From Benincasa hispida (Eukaryota > Streptophyta > Magnoliopsida > Cucurbitales > Cucurbitaceae): a DNA stretch of 64,000 nucleotides. Made by a program: the position numbers and the translations under genes. The stretch spans positions 42,901,782 to 42,965,781 of the forward strand of contig NC_052358.1 in the NCBI RefSeq assembly GCF_009727055.1, written 5' to 3'. This document shows positions 1 through 11,773 of this stretch, in pieces (position 1 is the stretch's first letter; every line of letters starts with the position of its first letter). The notes beneath the pieces are model-generated. The model was not told the DNA's origin. It made no database searches and saw nothing but the letters and a program-made list of their open reading frames with translations.

Positions 1-860
1 AATTTTCAATCCAATAACTCGATTTTTCCCATCTAAAGGCAACTATAATTTCAACCATCTTGGCATTCCTTGACCAATTCATCTTACCTAAGTCTTGTAT
101 ACAGTTCCTCATGATATCGCTTTATACTCCTAGTAATTCTTCTTCCTTTTAGACATGCTACATAAAGAACCAAAACACCATACATTACTCGTTCCACCAA
201 CTTCAATACCATGAAAGTGATCATGACCTATTAATCCTTTCAAAAAATTTCTTGGAACATTTTGACTTGAATATCTAGTAATCCTTAATATAATTTATAG
301 TCTCTTCTTCACCTCTTTTTTATCTTGTAAAGAAACTTTAATCTTGTAACTAAGAACGTGTGCCTTGTGATAAAGTTCCTTGTAGCACCACTAGTTTTAT
401 TCTCGTAATGCAAAACTTAATATTATTCCTCAGTGAATTTCCAATTCACCTACCTTATTCTATAGTTTAACCAAATACATTCATTTCTTTCTTTCATGTC
501 ATAAGTACATAACACTTCATAGTTCTATTAGGTTTCAATATTCCTGAACAGAAATATATGTTCGTTTCTAACATTCCTTCCATGAATTAAACTAACGCCA
601 AATGGCCTTATAATGATCATTCTTTCTTTCCATAACACCAAAACAAAATAGTCATCTCATACTATCTTCTTTCAGGTCGTTAAACTAGCAATAACAATCA
701 GTCAATACATAAAGCTTAGGCATGAAGGCTTTTAAACACATCTTCCATAAAACATTTAATGAAAAAACATACCTGGCGAGGACGAAGGATCCGTGAATAG
801 CCATAAGGGACACAAAACCAAGACTTACATCGTAAGTCAGTCTACAAAACCTAAAACTTA
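1..860 (-). mobile_element. Ty3/gypsy element, leader/internal start (cut by window edge)
   Basis: On the minus strand this lies just downstream of a primer-binding site (861-873) and a long LTR (877-2629), so it is the start of the internal region of a gypsy element whose body lies left of the window. No long ORF is open in it; it reads as AT-rich untranslated leader or decayed gag. The family assignment rests on the LTR/PBS arrangement only. Confidence 0.5.
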
Positions 861-873
861 GGCTCTGATACCA
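861..873 (-). other. Primer-binding site of minus-strand gypsy element
   Basis: The minus strand reads TGGTATCAGAGCC, the usual plant retrotransposon primer-binding site complementary to the 3' end of initiator tRNA-Met. It sits a few bases past the inferred LTR end, which reads GGTCGTTAC on the minus strand. Confidence 0.75.
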
Positions 874-876
874 ACG

Positions 877-2629
877 GTAACGACCTGACCTTTTGAGTAC
901 TCTGATAAGGGTCGTTACTCATAATTACACACTTACATTCAAAACATTTTGACCATTGAGGAAAATAAATTTCATTAAAATAATAAAGACAGTTTTCCAA
1001 AATAAATATCAAATAAGTATAACCTTTGCTCTCGGGGCCCTAAAATAATGAAGAAGAAAAATAACTTAAAAAAAAAAATATTGACCAACATGAGTTTCAA
1101 ATCAAAACTTTTAAATAGCTTGAAAACCTAAACTGAGCGGAAACGATTTACATGTCCCATATGGCACGATCACAGGTCCCTCTCGTCACCCGCCGGTCCG
1201 TTCCTATCATTACCTGAAAAACATAAATTAAGAAAGGTTGAGTATAAAATACTCAGTAAGTGATCCCATTACCGAGATCAGACTATGCATCCACGAGCAA
1301 AGAAAGATAGCCCGAGGCTCATACAGCTGCATCGATTTTTGATGATGAAAGGAAAACCAGAAGACGTACTATCTTGCCTTGAAATGCATATGATAATAAC
1401 ATGAACGTGAACCCATCGACTCATGCATGTCTAGTGGCCCGTAGGCACACCGTCAAATATGAAACTAGACCCGTAGGTCTTCTGAAATAAAACATGCGTC
1501 AAGGCGAGACAGTAAACCGCTCTATTGGTCTATTCATTCATCACATACATAATATCAGTACTTATTAGAAATTTGAACATGCTCATAATACTTATAACTG
1601 TCATGCAACAAGTAAAACATAATGACAAAATCATGCTTCAAGAGTCCATTAAGTAACTTTATAGGTCTAGTCTAGGCTGCCTGGCACGAAGGCACCAATA
1701 ATAGTACCACTTACCTCAACTTGGTAAAAAAACGCAAAATAAAATCTCCTTAGAACTTCTTTAGCACACTTGAATCAACCTAAAGTTATGGCTTGGTCCA
1801 AGACAAATTCCAAAACTTGATTCAATTAGTCAATCTGATCAAGAATCAAATCTAAAATCAATAACTTAATTTTCACTATTACTCTCAATCCAAAAGAATA
1901 ACCATCCAACAACTTACAAAACTTACCAATCTTCACCAATTTTTTGCAAAACAAAAAATGGTCTCTAGCTTGATGGTTAATGCCTCAAAACTTTCAAATC
2001 TGGAATCCAAGATTTTTCTCCAACGATTCAAACTGACCAAATTTGAGCACGATCCAACGATTCAAACTCCGAAAATCGACAATTTTGTAAAAGCTGCCGC
2101 TGAAAAACCGAATTGCTCTGTCCCCAATTTTTTTTTGCCTCTTTTCACTTTCATTTAATTTCGAAAAAATCTCAATCTTTTTATTTTTTTTTTCAAATTT
2201 TGAAAAGATAAATAAAATATTTTATCACAATATCTCAAAAATCTTCAAAGATTCTATTAAATTTATAAATCAATTAACTTTTCAAATTATCTTAATTTAG
2301 GCTTCAAAAATCAAAATTAAAGGGCAGATCCATCAATTTGATACCTATTAAATCCTTCCAAATATTTAAATCAATTCAAAATCACATGAAATTAATTATC
2401 TCTTTTAATTATTTTTTTTAAGTTGGCCCTAAAATCTAAAATCTAAGAGAAGCAAAATTCAATATTTTCAAGATAATCAGTTTGAATATCTAATCAATTA
2501 AATTCAATTTAATCAATCAAATTTTTTCAATTATTTCAATTTAATCTCAACTTTCCAAATGAAATGGAAATTTAAACTCAATAATTTTAGATAATTAACT
2601 TAAATTTTCCTAAAATTCGGGATGTTATA
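877..2629 (-). repeat. 5' LTR of a minus-strand Ty3/gypsy element
   Basis: On the minus strand the unit begins TATAACATCCCGAATTTTAG at 2629 and ends GGTCGTTAC near 877, directly before the PBS. This matches the TGTAACATCCC...GTCGTTACA pattern of plant chromovirus-type LTRs, with the expected initial TG changed to TA. Length is about 1.75 kb. The short ORF at 1958-2158 has no recognisable product. The right edge abuts a truncated Athila-type LTR, so this element probably inserted into that LTR. The second LTR is outside the window. Confidence 0.6.
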
Positions 2630-2630
2630 G

Positions 2631-3734
2631 TACAAGGTAGTTCTTCAGCCGCCTGCTAGAAGAACAGGAGTCTGACCACTATTTCCACTTCCGATATAGA
2701 GGTTCTGCTGGAGTTAGAGCTCGAGAGGGACGAGCTTCAGCATGTCCTCACCCCAGTCACAACAACAAACACTTAAAATCAAGCCAAAGGGAGCAAGAGA
2801 TTAACCCTGGTAGCTTGATATACTTTTCTTTTCCTTACGTAGAATTTTTCTTCCATTATTTATCTTGTTTGAACTAGAATTCTATAGAAATATTTCATTG
2901 ATATTGATTTAATCATGATTTCATCCATTTCCACATCCATTTTCTTACTTTCCTTCATCATGAATAGCTAAATCCATCATGGGTTGGGTGGAACTAAATG
3001 ATAATCTGCTAAGTCCACATGTATGTGCGTCTAGCTTACTTGATGTATACTTAAATGTTTTATGCTTGAATACATCTAATCAATCGTTTTAAGTAGAAAT
3101 AGTTAATTGCTTGTGAGAGTAAGTAACTGTGGAACGCATCAACTAAGAATATTGAGTAGCATTATAGATAAAGTTAGTTATATTGAACTGTCATATTAGT
3201 AAACGCATGTATCTTAAAGATGAGATAAGTGTGGTAAACGCATCGAGAGACGTTGAAAGACAGTAGAAAACAGAATCTGGACGCATCACACATGTACAGT
3301 TAGGGATTACCAACTTGTCTTCCCAATCCCATCTCATTCAAATGATTTCATCCAAACCTGTTGCCTGTACTAAGGAATCATCACATTACATTCCAATGCA
3401 TTCTATACTCTGTCAATGCATCCCATTTCTCCACCCCTCTTTATCTTGCATGTATCCTGGCTTAGTTTAATTAATATTATCAACACATATATTTATACTT
3501 AGAACCAAATTGCAAAAGATTATGTTACTATCTTGTGTTAACACTAACTAATCCCTACGTTCAACCCTAGGTTTGCCAGGAAACATAGCCTAGGTTTCTA
3601 CTTGGATCTAACTTAAGAAACTTGTACACAACTAAGAGCTTTGCATGAACAATTAATCTTTATCTTCTAACGCATAGTCTCACATTAAGATAGAAATTGG
3701 CATAAGTGTAACGCAAAGATTAAAATCGCCAACA
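2631..3734 (+). repeat. Truncated 5' LTR of the Athila-type element
   Basis: Homologous to the 3' LTR from about 16436 to 17398, and ends ...CGCCAACA just before the PBS where the 3' copy ends ...TGTCCACA. The first few hundred bases present in the 3' copy (about 16062-16430) are absent, because the unit is cut at its left by the neighbouring minus-strand gypsy LTR. Confidence 0.75.
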
Positions 3735-3740
3735 AGTTTT

Positions 3741-3758
3741 TGGCGTCGTTGTTGGGGA
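3741..3758 (+). other. Primer-binding site, tRNA-Asp type
   Basis: TGGCGTCGTTGTTGGGGA resembles the complement of the tRNA-Asp 3' end (TGGCGCCGTTGCCGGGGA) used by many Athila/Tat elements. All three differences are C to T, as expected from deamination of methylated cytosines in a silenced element. Confidence 0.75.
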
Positions 3759-3959
3759 TTAGGCAACGTAGCTAACAGTAATTTGATTTTGAATCTTTAA
3801 CAGGACTCTCAATCAAAGGAGTATTACAAGTTGAGCCTAAGCTTGTAAGCGTTTTATGAGCATAGAAGACTCTTCTAAGCCTAAATACGACCTAAGATTG
3901 AAAGAACCTTCCGTCAACGAATTAGAGCTAATAAAAGGCAGAGGCAAAGGCAGATAAGA

Positions 3960-4516
3960 ATGCCTGACAATCAAAATAACCGACACATGGCTAAACAATT
4001 AGCAAATATTGTCAATAATCCTATTCTGATGGCGAACAACAACACGCGACCAATGCATGAATATACTTCACCAATTCTATATGACTTCGCACTTGGGATC
4101 ATATATCCAACCCCCGATGGGACAAGATTTGAGATGAAGTATGTAATGCTACAGATGTTACAAACTACAAGGTAGTTTGGTGGAATGTGTGGGGAGGATC
4201 CTTATGCACACTTAAAGCGTTTCTTAGAGACATGCAATTCCTTTGTGATTCCTGGATCACACCTAAAGCTATAAGTCTATCTCTTTTCCCTTATTCACTG
4301 AAAGACGACGCAAGCAATGGTTGAGCTCCTTCGAGCCTGGCAGGGTGACTACATGAGAAAAATTGGTAGAGAAATTCATGCAAAAGTTTTTCTCTTCTAC
4401 TGTCAATGCAAGGTGTCGAAGGGAAATCATGAACTTCGAACAGAGAGATTCTGAGACATTAAGTGACCCATGGGAGAGATTTAAACAATTGGTCAAGAAT
4501 TGTCTGAACCATAGGT
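3960..4516 (+). pseudogene. gag, N-terminal part (Athila-type), broken
   Basis: The reading frame opens at 3960 (MPDNQNNRHMAKQLANIV...) and runs to a stop at 4175. Homology continues past it in shifted frames: EDPYAHLKRFLETCNSF and LFPYSLKDDA are typical of the plant retrotransposon gag domain, which forms the capsid of the virus-like particle. Several Trp codons have become stops. The domain is cut at 4517-4521 by a solo LTR and resumes at 6557. Confidence 0.75.
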
Positions 4517-4521
4517 TATCC
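4517..4521 (+). repeat. Target-site duplication TATCC (left)
   Basis: TATCC here is repeated exactly at 6552-6556, flanking the inserted LTR. Confidence 0.85.
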
Positions 4522-6551
4522 TGTTGGGGTTGATGCCTTAAATCTCGTAGGGTCCTATAGTTTGTAAAACACTTATATGAACAAACGTTTGTAATTTATA
4601 ATATATGATATTTTATTCACTTTAGTCTATATAATATGTGATATTTTAGTTGCATTAACCACAAATCAACAAAGTAAGATCCATGGTTATTGTTGTAACT
4701 TAAATATGTATGTGGAGGCATACAAGTGGATCGTGTTTTAAGTAATAACTTAAATGGTCTGTAGTATATGGATAAGGAGGGATACCTTATCCTGATGACA
4801 CTATAAGTGTGACCCGCTTTGTAGATGTTACAAATGTTGTAAAGTTCTACACATGATCTGATCTTGATCATTCGTGTATTATACATGCGAGTAGGGATAT
4901 TTTATACAAAGGAGTTTGTATAAGACCGAACCACGAAATGTTTAATCTTGTTATATAACGCCGTTCATAATTGAGACTTTCATTTCACTAGGATGACCGT
5001 AGATAACATAACCTTAATCCTGAGTGAGTTGTGAACTTCTGCCTATAAGAACAGTCCTTTGATTTGCATGGGTGAGAGTGGCCAGATTGCCGACTCAACA
5101 AGCCTACTATTTTGGGGATTCTTCTGATTGAGGAGCTGGGAACTCAGCTACACAAGATGGAATTCACTCCTTCCCTGAAGTAGGGGTAAGTAGATAAATT
5201 GCTCCATCAAGGGTTAATTTCGGGGCTTAAACAATGTGACGCCACACCCTCTCTTGGCCCGAGAGGGGTTTAGTCATAGTAAGACTATGATCTATTATAC
5301 ATTAAAGAAATCAGTGGTACTTAAGGAGTTAGATGTAACTACAGAGAAAAGGCGGTAATTTGGCACGGTTATACTTACGAGCGATTTGTGAAGGGTCATT
5401 GTACTGTTGATTGGTTATATCCAATAGACACAGAAATATATATGTAGTGCGAAGAGTGTAGCTTGAGCTATCGGTCTTTAGTGGAGTGCCCGACAGTTGA
5501 CGGATGGTGGATAATGTAATCAAAGAGTTTAGTCAGTTATTCACGTACCGTTGGAGCTTCAAGCTATAAGTCCATAAGGTCCTCTTGATATCTCAATGGA
5601 TTAAAGTTAAGAATCATTTTTTGGGCTAGTTTGAAGTGTTCAAATTAACAAGAGATAATTTGATTTTATATGATAGAATTGATATAATGTATTTGATACA
5701 TTATTTTTTTATTGGAGGAACTAATATTAGAATATGATTCAAATATAATTTCTATAAATTAGATTCATAGTTATTAAATTTAATATAAATATGATTTATA
5801 TTAAATACCATAAAAAGAGAAAAAAAAAACTATGGTTTATGTATTATATATGATGCAATATTAAAACTATAGGTTATAAATATAATATGATAAGCTAGTT
5901 ATTGTATTTATTTATAATTTATTAATTATATGATAATTAAATTTCTTTTTCTCCAATAAGCACCCTTAGTGGATGGTTATACGGTTTTATGGCAAATGAG
6001 TGGAATAAATGTGAAAATTTGTTTTCCAAATAATTCTACGAAACACGAGACACAATTGGCAATCGAGTAAAAAGAGTTTTACTACACCATAGCTTTAGAG
6101 AGCCTAAAAGACCAAGTATTGAGTCTATGCGATAGACCTCATCTTCTACACGACAGTGTTATAGCTTACTCGATCGTTCTCCTCCTTCACTCTAACTCTT
6201 CCCTCGATCCAAAATAAACCAGAGCTCACCACTCTTGGATTCTCACACCGAGGATACCAAGGTAATCTAGTGGTTGTGTCCGAATCTGTTCGAGGATCGA
6301 GTTGATACTCGTTGATGTTCGAGGGAGTTCTAGTTGCTCGTTGCGTTCGAGTTTCATCGAGGGATATTCTTGTAGAAGTGTTCTTCATAGGTATTTCCTC
6401 CTTATCTTTGTATTTATTTCAAGAAGGATGTTGTAATTTATAATTTAATGCATAATCTGTTTAGCATGACTATGAATGTATGTGTTTTTTCACAATGGAG
6501 TTTGGACGATCCACTTCTACTCATAGGTCCTCTATATTTAGAGTTCCTTCA
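4522..6551 (+). mobile_element. Solo LTR, copia-type, nested in gypsy gag
   Basis: The 2030-bp unit begins TGTTGGGGTTGATGCC and ends GAGTTCCTTCA, and is flanked by a perfect 5-bp duplication (TATCC at 4517-4521 and 6552-6556). It has no PBS, coding domain or second LTR, so it is a solo LTR left by LTR-LTR recombination. It is related in sequence and length to the LTRs at 44287 and 46292, sharing an internal block around GGTCTGTAGTATATGGATAAG and a CCTTCA end. The short ORFs inside it (minus strand 4617-4886, 5329-5523, 6146-6388) have no recognisable product. Confidence 0.9.
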
Positions 6552-7480
6552 TATCCCTCATGGTTCAAATGGAAATGTTCTATACTGACCTAAATAAACA
6601 TTCCCAGATGGTCATAGACTTAGCTGCTGTAGGAAGGATTATGATCAAGTCCTATGATGAAGCCAAGGAGATTTTAGATTGAATAGCCAAGCAGAACATG
6701 GAGTGGGGCGATGAACCACAACCGGAGGATAAGCATCGAAGAGCATGAGTGATAGACAATGACGCAGTGAGCAACTTAGCTAAGCAAGTGGCCGTCATGA
6801 CAAACATGTTGAATAATTTAACCATGAACAATGTAACTCAAATGCAGAATGTGCATTAGATAGATGTGTTAGAACAACCTATGATCAGCTATGTGGGTTA
6901 CGACGAGCCACATCCATCTGAAGTCCATCCTTAAAATCCACAATCAGTCTGTTTTGTGAAGAACAAGGCCTTCTCCAATACTTATAACCCAGGATGGAGA
7001 AACCATCCTAATTTCTCTTAGGGAGGCCATCAGCAAAATCCATAGCATCCTGGCATGCAACAGCAGTAGAGGTAGGGACCCCCCCAGGATTTCAACACAC
7101 CCAGCAGCAACCGCCACCGAAATCTCACAACAAAGGTACAACTGCGTCGATTTCTTCTTCTTCTCCGCTTGAGGCTCTGTTGAAAGAGTACATAGTTCAG
7201 AATGATGCGTTATTGAAGAGTCAGGCGTCATCCATCAGGAACTTGGAGTTGCAGGTAGGTCAGATTACTAATGAACTAAAAAATCGCTTGTAAGAAACCT
7301 TGCCAAGCAACACGGAAGCTCCTAAACAACACAACAATCGCAAGAAGCAGTGTCAAGTGGTGACACTGCGAAGTGGTAAGCCTTTGGCAGAGGTTAAGAG
7401 AAAATACCCAATAGAATAATTTATTGAATCGATTCTTTTTAATGAATATATCTGATCATAACTTGGAATAAGGAATTCAA
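6552..7480 (+). pseudogene. gag, C-terminal part and linker (Athila-type), broken
   Basis: After the inserted LTR the gag homology resumes in a decayed frame: VDLAAVGRIMIKSYDEAKEIL-like residues, then a short coiled stretch and the family-typical SNTYNPGWRNHPNFS at about 6970-7020, an RNLELQVGQITNELKNR stretch near 7230-7290 and VVTLRSGKPLAEV near 7357-7390. These blocks normally join gag to protease in Athila/Tat elements. Multiple in-frame stops are present. Confidence 0.7.
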
Positions 7481-8167
7481 ATGGATCAAATAGGAACCTG
7501 TGGCCCTGACCCAACAAAGAACACACTTGAACAAGCATCTGAGAGTACTAACGAATCTGAGGTGGCTAGAGTAGAAAGAGCACCTAGCTCTACGATCCAT
7601 TCTCCAGCAAGCACCTCTAACGTAGAGAGAATATCTAATGCGCGTCCAACTGCGCCCTTCCCCCGACACTTACAGAAAAAGAATGATGAAAAAAAAATTC
7701 AAGTGTTTCCTTGATGTTCTTAAGCAACCACATATTAACATCCCACTAGTGGAGGCATTAGAGCAGATGCCCAATTATATTAAGTTTTTTAAAGATACGT
7801 TGTCAAAGAAAAGGAAGATCAATGAAGCTAAGATTGTGGCTAGCAAAATAATGCAGTGTGTTATTCAAGAAAAATGTTTCTGAGATGCAAAGTGATCCTG
7901 ATAGTTTTACAATCCCATGCTCAATTGGAGGGATAGACATGGGGCATGCATTATGCAATTTAGGCGCAAGTATCAATTTGATGCCCCTATCAATTTTCAA
8001 GACGATAGACATGGGGCATGAATTGGAGGGATAGACATGGGGCATGAATTAGTCAAGCCAATCCAACCACGGTAATGCTTCAGCTTAATGACAATCATGC
8101 GTTTAGCGATAGTGCAAAGAATTTCGAACCACTCTATCTGGACGAGCGGCAATCAAAGCCAACACCT
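7481..8167 (+). pseudogene. Retropepsin (aspartic protease) region, broken
   Basis: ORFs at 7481-7714 and 7638-7883 carry the linker and a pre-protease helix (FLDVLKQPHINIPLVEALEQ, typical of Athila/Tat elements); they are offset by a frameshift at a run of A near 7686-7697. The protease follows with IPCSIGGIDMGHALCNLGAS at about 7912-7970. The family signature is DLGAS, so the catalytic Asp is Asn here. A TAGACATGGGGCATG segment occurs three times (about 7935, 8009, 8032), showing local duplication. The protease would have processed the polyprotein; this copy cannot. A solo LTR interrupts it at 8168. Confidence 0.75.
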
Positions 8168-10222
8168 TGATGGAACTCGAGACATACGCGGTAGAAAAAG
8201 GACCTAATTACACTCTAATTGCTTTTAATTTAAAGGAAAAAACATGCAATTTGAAGGGAAAAAAACAGTAATTAATTTACCTTTGAAGCTCCCGAAAATC
8301 GCTTTTCCTTGCTGAATTTCGACCCAAACTCTTTCGGACCACCACTAGAGTTGACCTACTATCCTCTAGACTCAGAACCGAGTTGTGGGACTTGGTAGAT
8401 GAAGAAAATGAGAGAGAGAAAAGAGATGGAAAATAAGATGGATCTTTGGGTTGGGTTATGAATTTTTCTCAAAGAAAATAGTTTTTTTTTTCAGCCCAAA
8501 TTTGAAAAACCATTTTTTTGCAAAAATGGTAAAAGTCTTTTAACTAAATTAAAAAACCCAATTTATAGAAAAAAGCCATGCAACAATTATATGAACCAAA
8601 TCCATAAAAACCCAACACCCATAATCCACTATCTTAGTGGGCTTAATGTCTCCACTAAAACTAACACCTAGGCCCACAATTTTGTATAGTGGAATTATCC
8701 AACAAAATTTTGGATTTTCCCACTAACTTTAGTCAAATGCAAAATAGTCATGTGATCAAAGTCAAACTTTGACCAAAAAGTCAACTTTTGACTTTTTAAT
8801 GATTTTTTCCGTGTTAACTAATTTTGACTCTCCGAAGCATGAATCCGCATTCATTTTCTCGAAATTCAAATTACATTTGAATTAAAAGGTCGGTCAAAGT
8901 TTGGACTTTTTCAAAGTTAAAGTCAACTCTTTGACTTTTTACATTCTTGACCATTTCCATTAATTTTCGAGCTTCCAATATGAACATATTTCATATTCTT
9001 GATATTTAAATTCACATAAATATTAAAGGTTGTATCCCTAAACTGGAAAATCCAACCTACTATTCATATATACTGTCGGTTTCTTCTCTCTTCACCTTTA
9101 ATATCGTAACAATTCAATATTCTATCATAACAGTTCTAAGTTTATTCCATTATGCAGCTAGTAGGGGAACACTAATGGACCTTATAGATCATGGCTTCAA
9201 CGATTCGAGATAGTTGGCTAAAACTCATGAGATAGAGCTAATTCAACATTCGTTAACTAACAGCGGTCATTCCCCACTATATGTCCCATTAGTTGCACTC
9301 TCCCCCTCACTACTTTGATAATATTTGTGTCTATTTTGATATAGTGGCCTATGATTAGTTAAGTTAATCCTTCACAGGTTGTTCCGTAATCTCGAGTTGG
9401 GCTTCATAAAAACCGTTTTACCCCCAAGACTACATATTGTTCCTTTAAGTCCTCTACTTTATCCTCTAGATGAAACAATTGCGTTTAAGATCCAACCCAT
9501 TAAACCGAATTAACCTTCTCGGCCGAAGAGAGACGTGGGGCCTCTTGTTCAAAAACCTGATTCAGTACTAAAGGAATAACCTTATCTACATATCCCTATA
9601 ACGGGTAGGAAGTAAATTCCGTCTTGCACCCCTATGTTTCCCAACTATCCACCTGGATCTTACCCCTGAAATTGGGAGGCCTTATTGGTGCCAATAACGA
9701 TGATGAGCTGCCCTTTCACCCTATTGCAGATTCTAAGGATAATTCCGATCGTTGAACAGGAGTTCATAGTTAGCTCAGGATTAAAATTAAAATCTAACTC
9801 CAGGTCATCAATAACGAAATTATGTCAATTTTAATACATAAAAGCATTTTAGAACGTAAAAAGTGACTATTTCATGATTCAGTCTTATGCAAACTCATTG
9901 CATAGGATGCCCCCGCTCACATATCTCTATATGAACGATTCAGGATCACATCGTTTGTACTAACTACAAAGTGGGCCACATCCATAGTGTCCCCAGAATA
10001 AGGCGCCCAACCTTATCCCTATACTATAGACCATTTTGGCTATATATTTGAATTTGATCCACATTTATGTCACTACATAAATTTCAAACTACATTAAATA
10101 GCCTCAGGACCTTAGTTTATTGGATTCAAGATTTACAATTTCAATAATAACTTTATCGAAAAACAAAACAGAATATGTTTATTAATTTACAAACTACGAG
10201 TTTTAGGATATAAAATCCAACA
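8168..10222 (-). mobile_element. Solo LTR, copia-type, minus orientation
   Basis: On the minus strand the unit begins TGTTGGATTTTATATCC at 10222 and ends at 8168 (plus-strand TGATGGAACTC). It is 2055 bp. Flanks are CACCT (8163-8167) and CGCCT (10223-10227), a 5-bp target duplication with one A/G difference that fits CpG decay. Removing the unit and one duplication leaves the flanking gypsy pol reading frame continuous across the site, which independently supports these borders. It belongs to the same broad LTR group as 4522-6551. Confidence 0.85.
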
Positions 10223-10227
10223 CGCCT

Positions 10228-11434
10228 CCCTCTCTCAAGGATCTGCCAACGCTTGAGCTTAAACCCCTCCCTGATCATCTAAAATATGCTTTTTTTTTTT
10301 TAATTAGTGATACTTTACCTGATATCATTTCATTTAAACTCTCTCGTACTAAAGAAGAACTTTTGTTGCAAGTATTGAAGAAGCATTCACAAGCCATAGG
10401 CTAGACGCTTGCTGATATCCATGGAATCAGTCCATCCTAGTGTTTGCATAAGATTAGATTGAAGGAAGGAAAGATCGGATTGGTTGAGCCCCAACACATG
10501 CTCAACCCTATCATGAAATAAGTGGTGAAGAAAGAGATTATTAAGTGGCTCAACGCAGAGGTAGTTTACCCCATCTATGACAATAGCTGGTTAAGCCCAG
10601 TGCAATGTGTGCCAAAGAAAGGAGGCACTACTGGAGTTTTGAACAGCAACAACGAGTTGATTACATCCAATACAATCACCAGTGGCACATTTGCATGGAC
10701 TACAGGAAGCTGAATGCGGCACCAAAGAAAAACCATTTCCACTTTCTTTCATTGATCAAATATTTGATAGACTCACAAGAAAAGAGTTCTATTGTTTCCT
10801 AAACGGCTATTTTGGTTACAATCAAATCCTAATCGCTCTAGAAGATCAAGACAAGATAATTTTTACTTGTCCCCTTGGAACATTTGCATTTCGACGCATG
10901 CCCTTTGGGCTATACAATGCGCTGGGAACGTTCCAAAAGTGCATGATGTCTATTTTCTCTAATTTTCTTGAACAACCTGTTTGAAGTTTTTATGGATGAT
11001 TTCTCTATTTTTGGTGATTCTTACTCCACTTGCCTTAATAATTTGAAAGTTTTCTTCACTCGATGCGAGGAGCCCAATTTAGTGCTTAATTGGGAGAAAT
11101 GTCACTTCATGGTGACCGAAGGGATTGTTCTTGGTCACAAAGTTTCCAAGGCAGGTTTGAAGGTTGACAACACCAAGGTAGACGTGATTGCCAAATTACT
11201 AGCACCTACAAATGTCAAGGCATTGAGAAGCTTTTTAAGATGCAGACTTTTATAGGAGATTCATCAGAGGATTTTCCCAAATCGCACGACCTCTGAGCAC
11301 GTTGTTAAAGCAAAACAGGCCCTATGATTTTGACACTAACTGTCAGCTAGCATTTGAAACCTTGAGGAATGCGTTAACCACAATACCAATATTCATGGCT
11401 CCCGACTCGAGACAGCCTTTCATTCTAATTTTCG
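10228..11434 (+). pseudogene. Reverse transcriptase and partial RNase H (gypsy), broken
   Basis: Frames starting at 10522, 10605, 10682 and 10968 together show a Ty3/gypsy reverse transcriptase: DLPTLELKPLPDHLKYA upstream, VVYPIYDNSWLSPVQCVPKK, the HICMDYRKLN block, TFAFRRMPFGLYNALGTFQ and the catalytic FMDD box (FMDDFSIFG, about 10989-11015). The thumb and RNase H connection follow (KVDVIAKLLAPTNVKALRSFL, then RPYDFDTNCQLAF). RT would copy element RNA into cDNA. Frameshifts near 10620-10700 and 10980 and stops make it non-functional. Homology stops abruptly at FDASD (about 11430), where integrase C-terminal sequence is joined. Confidence 0.85.
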
Positions 11435-11773
11435 ATGCTAGCGATGTGGAACTTGGATTTGGACGCAGCAGAAGATGCTAGGAAACTACAACTAAACAAG
11501 TTAAATGAATGGAGACTCAATGCGTATGAGAATGCGAACATCTATAAAGAGAAGACTAAGCGTTGGCATGATCAACGCATCAGTAAGAAAAATCTATTTT
11601 TTAGACAAAAAGTCTTGCTTTTTAATTTGCGTCTACGTTTGTTTCTAGGAAAGTTGAAATCTCGTTGGTATAGACCTTTCATCATAAAAGAAATCTTTCC
11701 TCATAGGGCGGTCAAGCTGACTATAGAAGATGGACTACAAAGTCAATGGACAGAAAGTAAAACCCTACTTTGA
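11435..11773 (+). pseudogene. Integrase C-terminal domain (gypsy), truncated
   Basis: The ORF (112 aa) carries [35 protein letters not shown] and [20 protein letters not shown]. The same blocks appear in the longer integrase ORF at 62708-63691, so this is the C-terminal end of an Athila/Tat integrase. The H2C2 zinc finger and DDE core are missing because of a deletion that fuses it directly to RNase H at about 11440. The lone ATG at 11435 is incidental. Confidence 0.85.
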
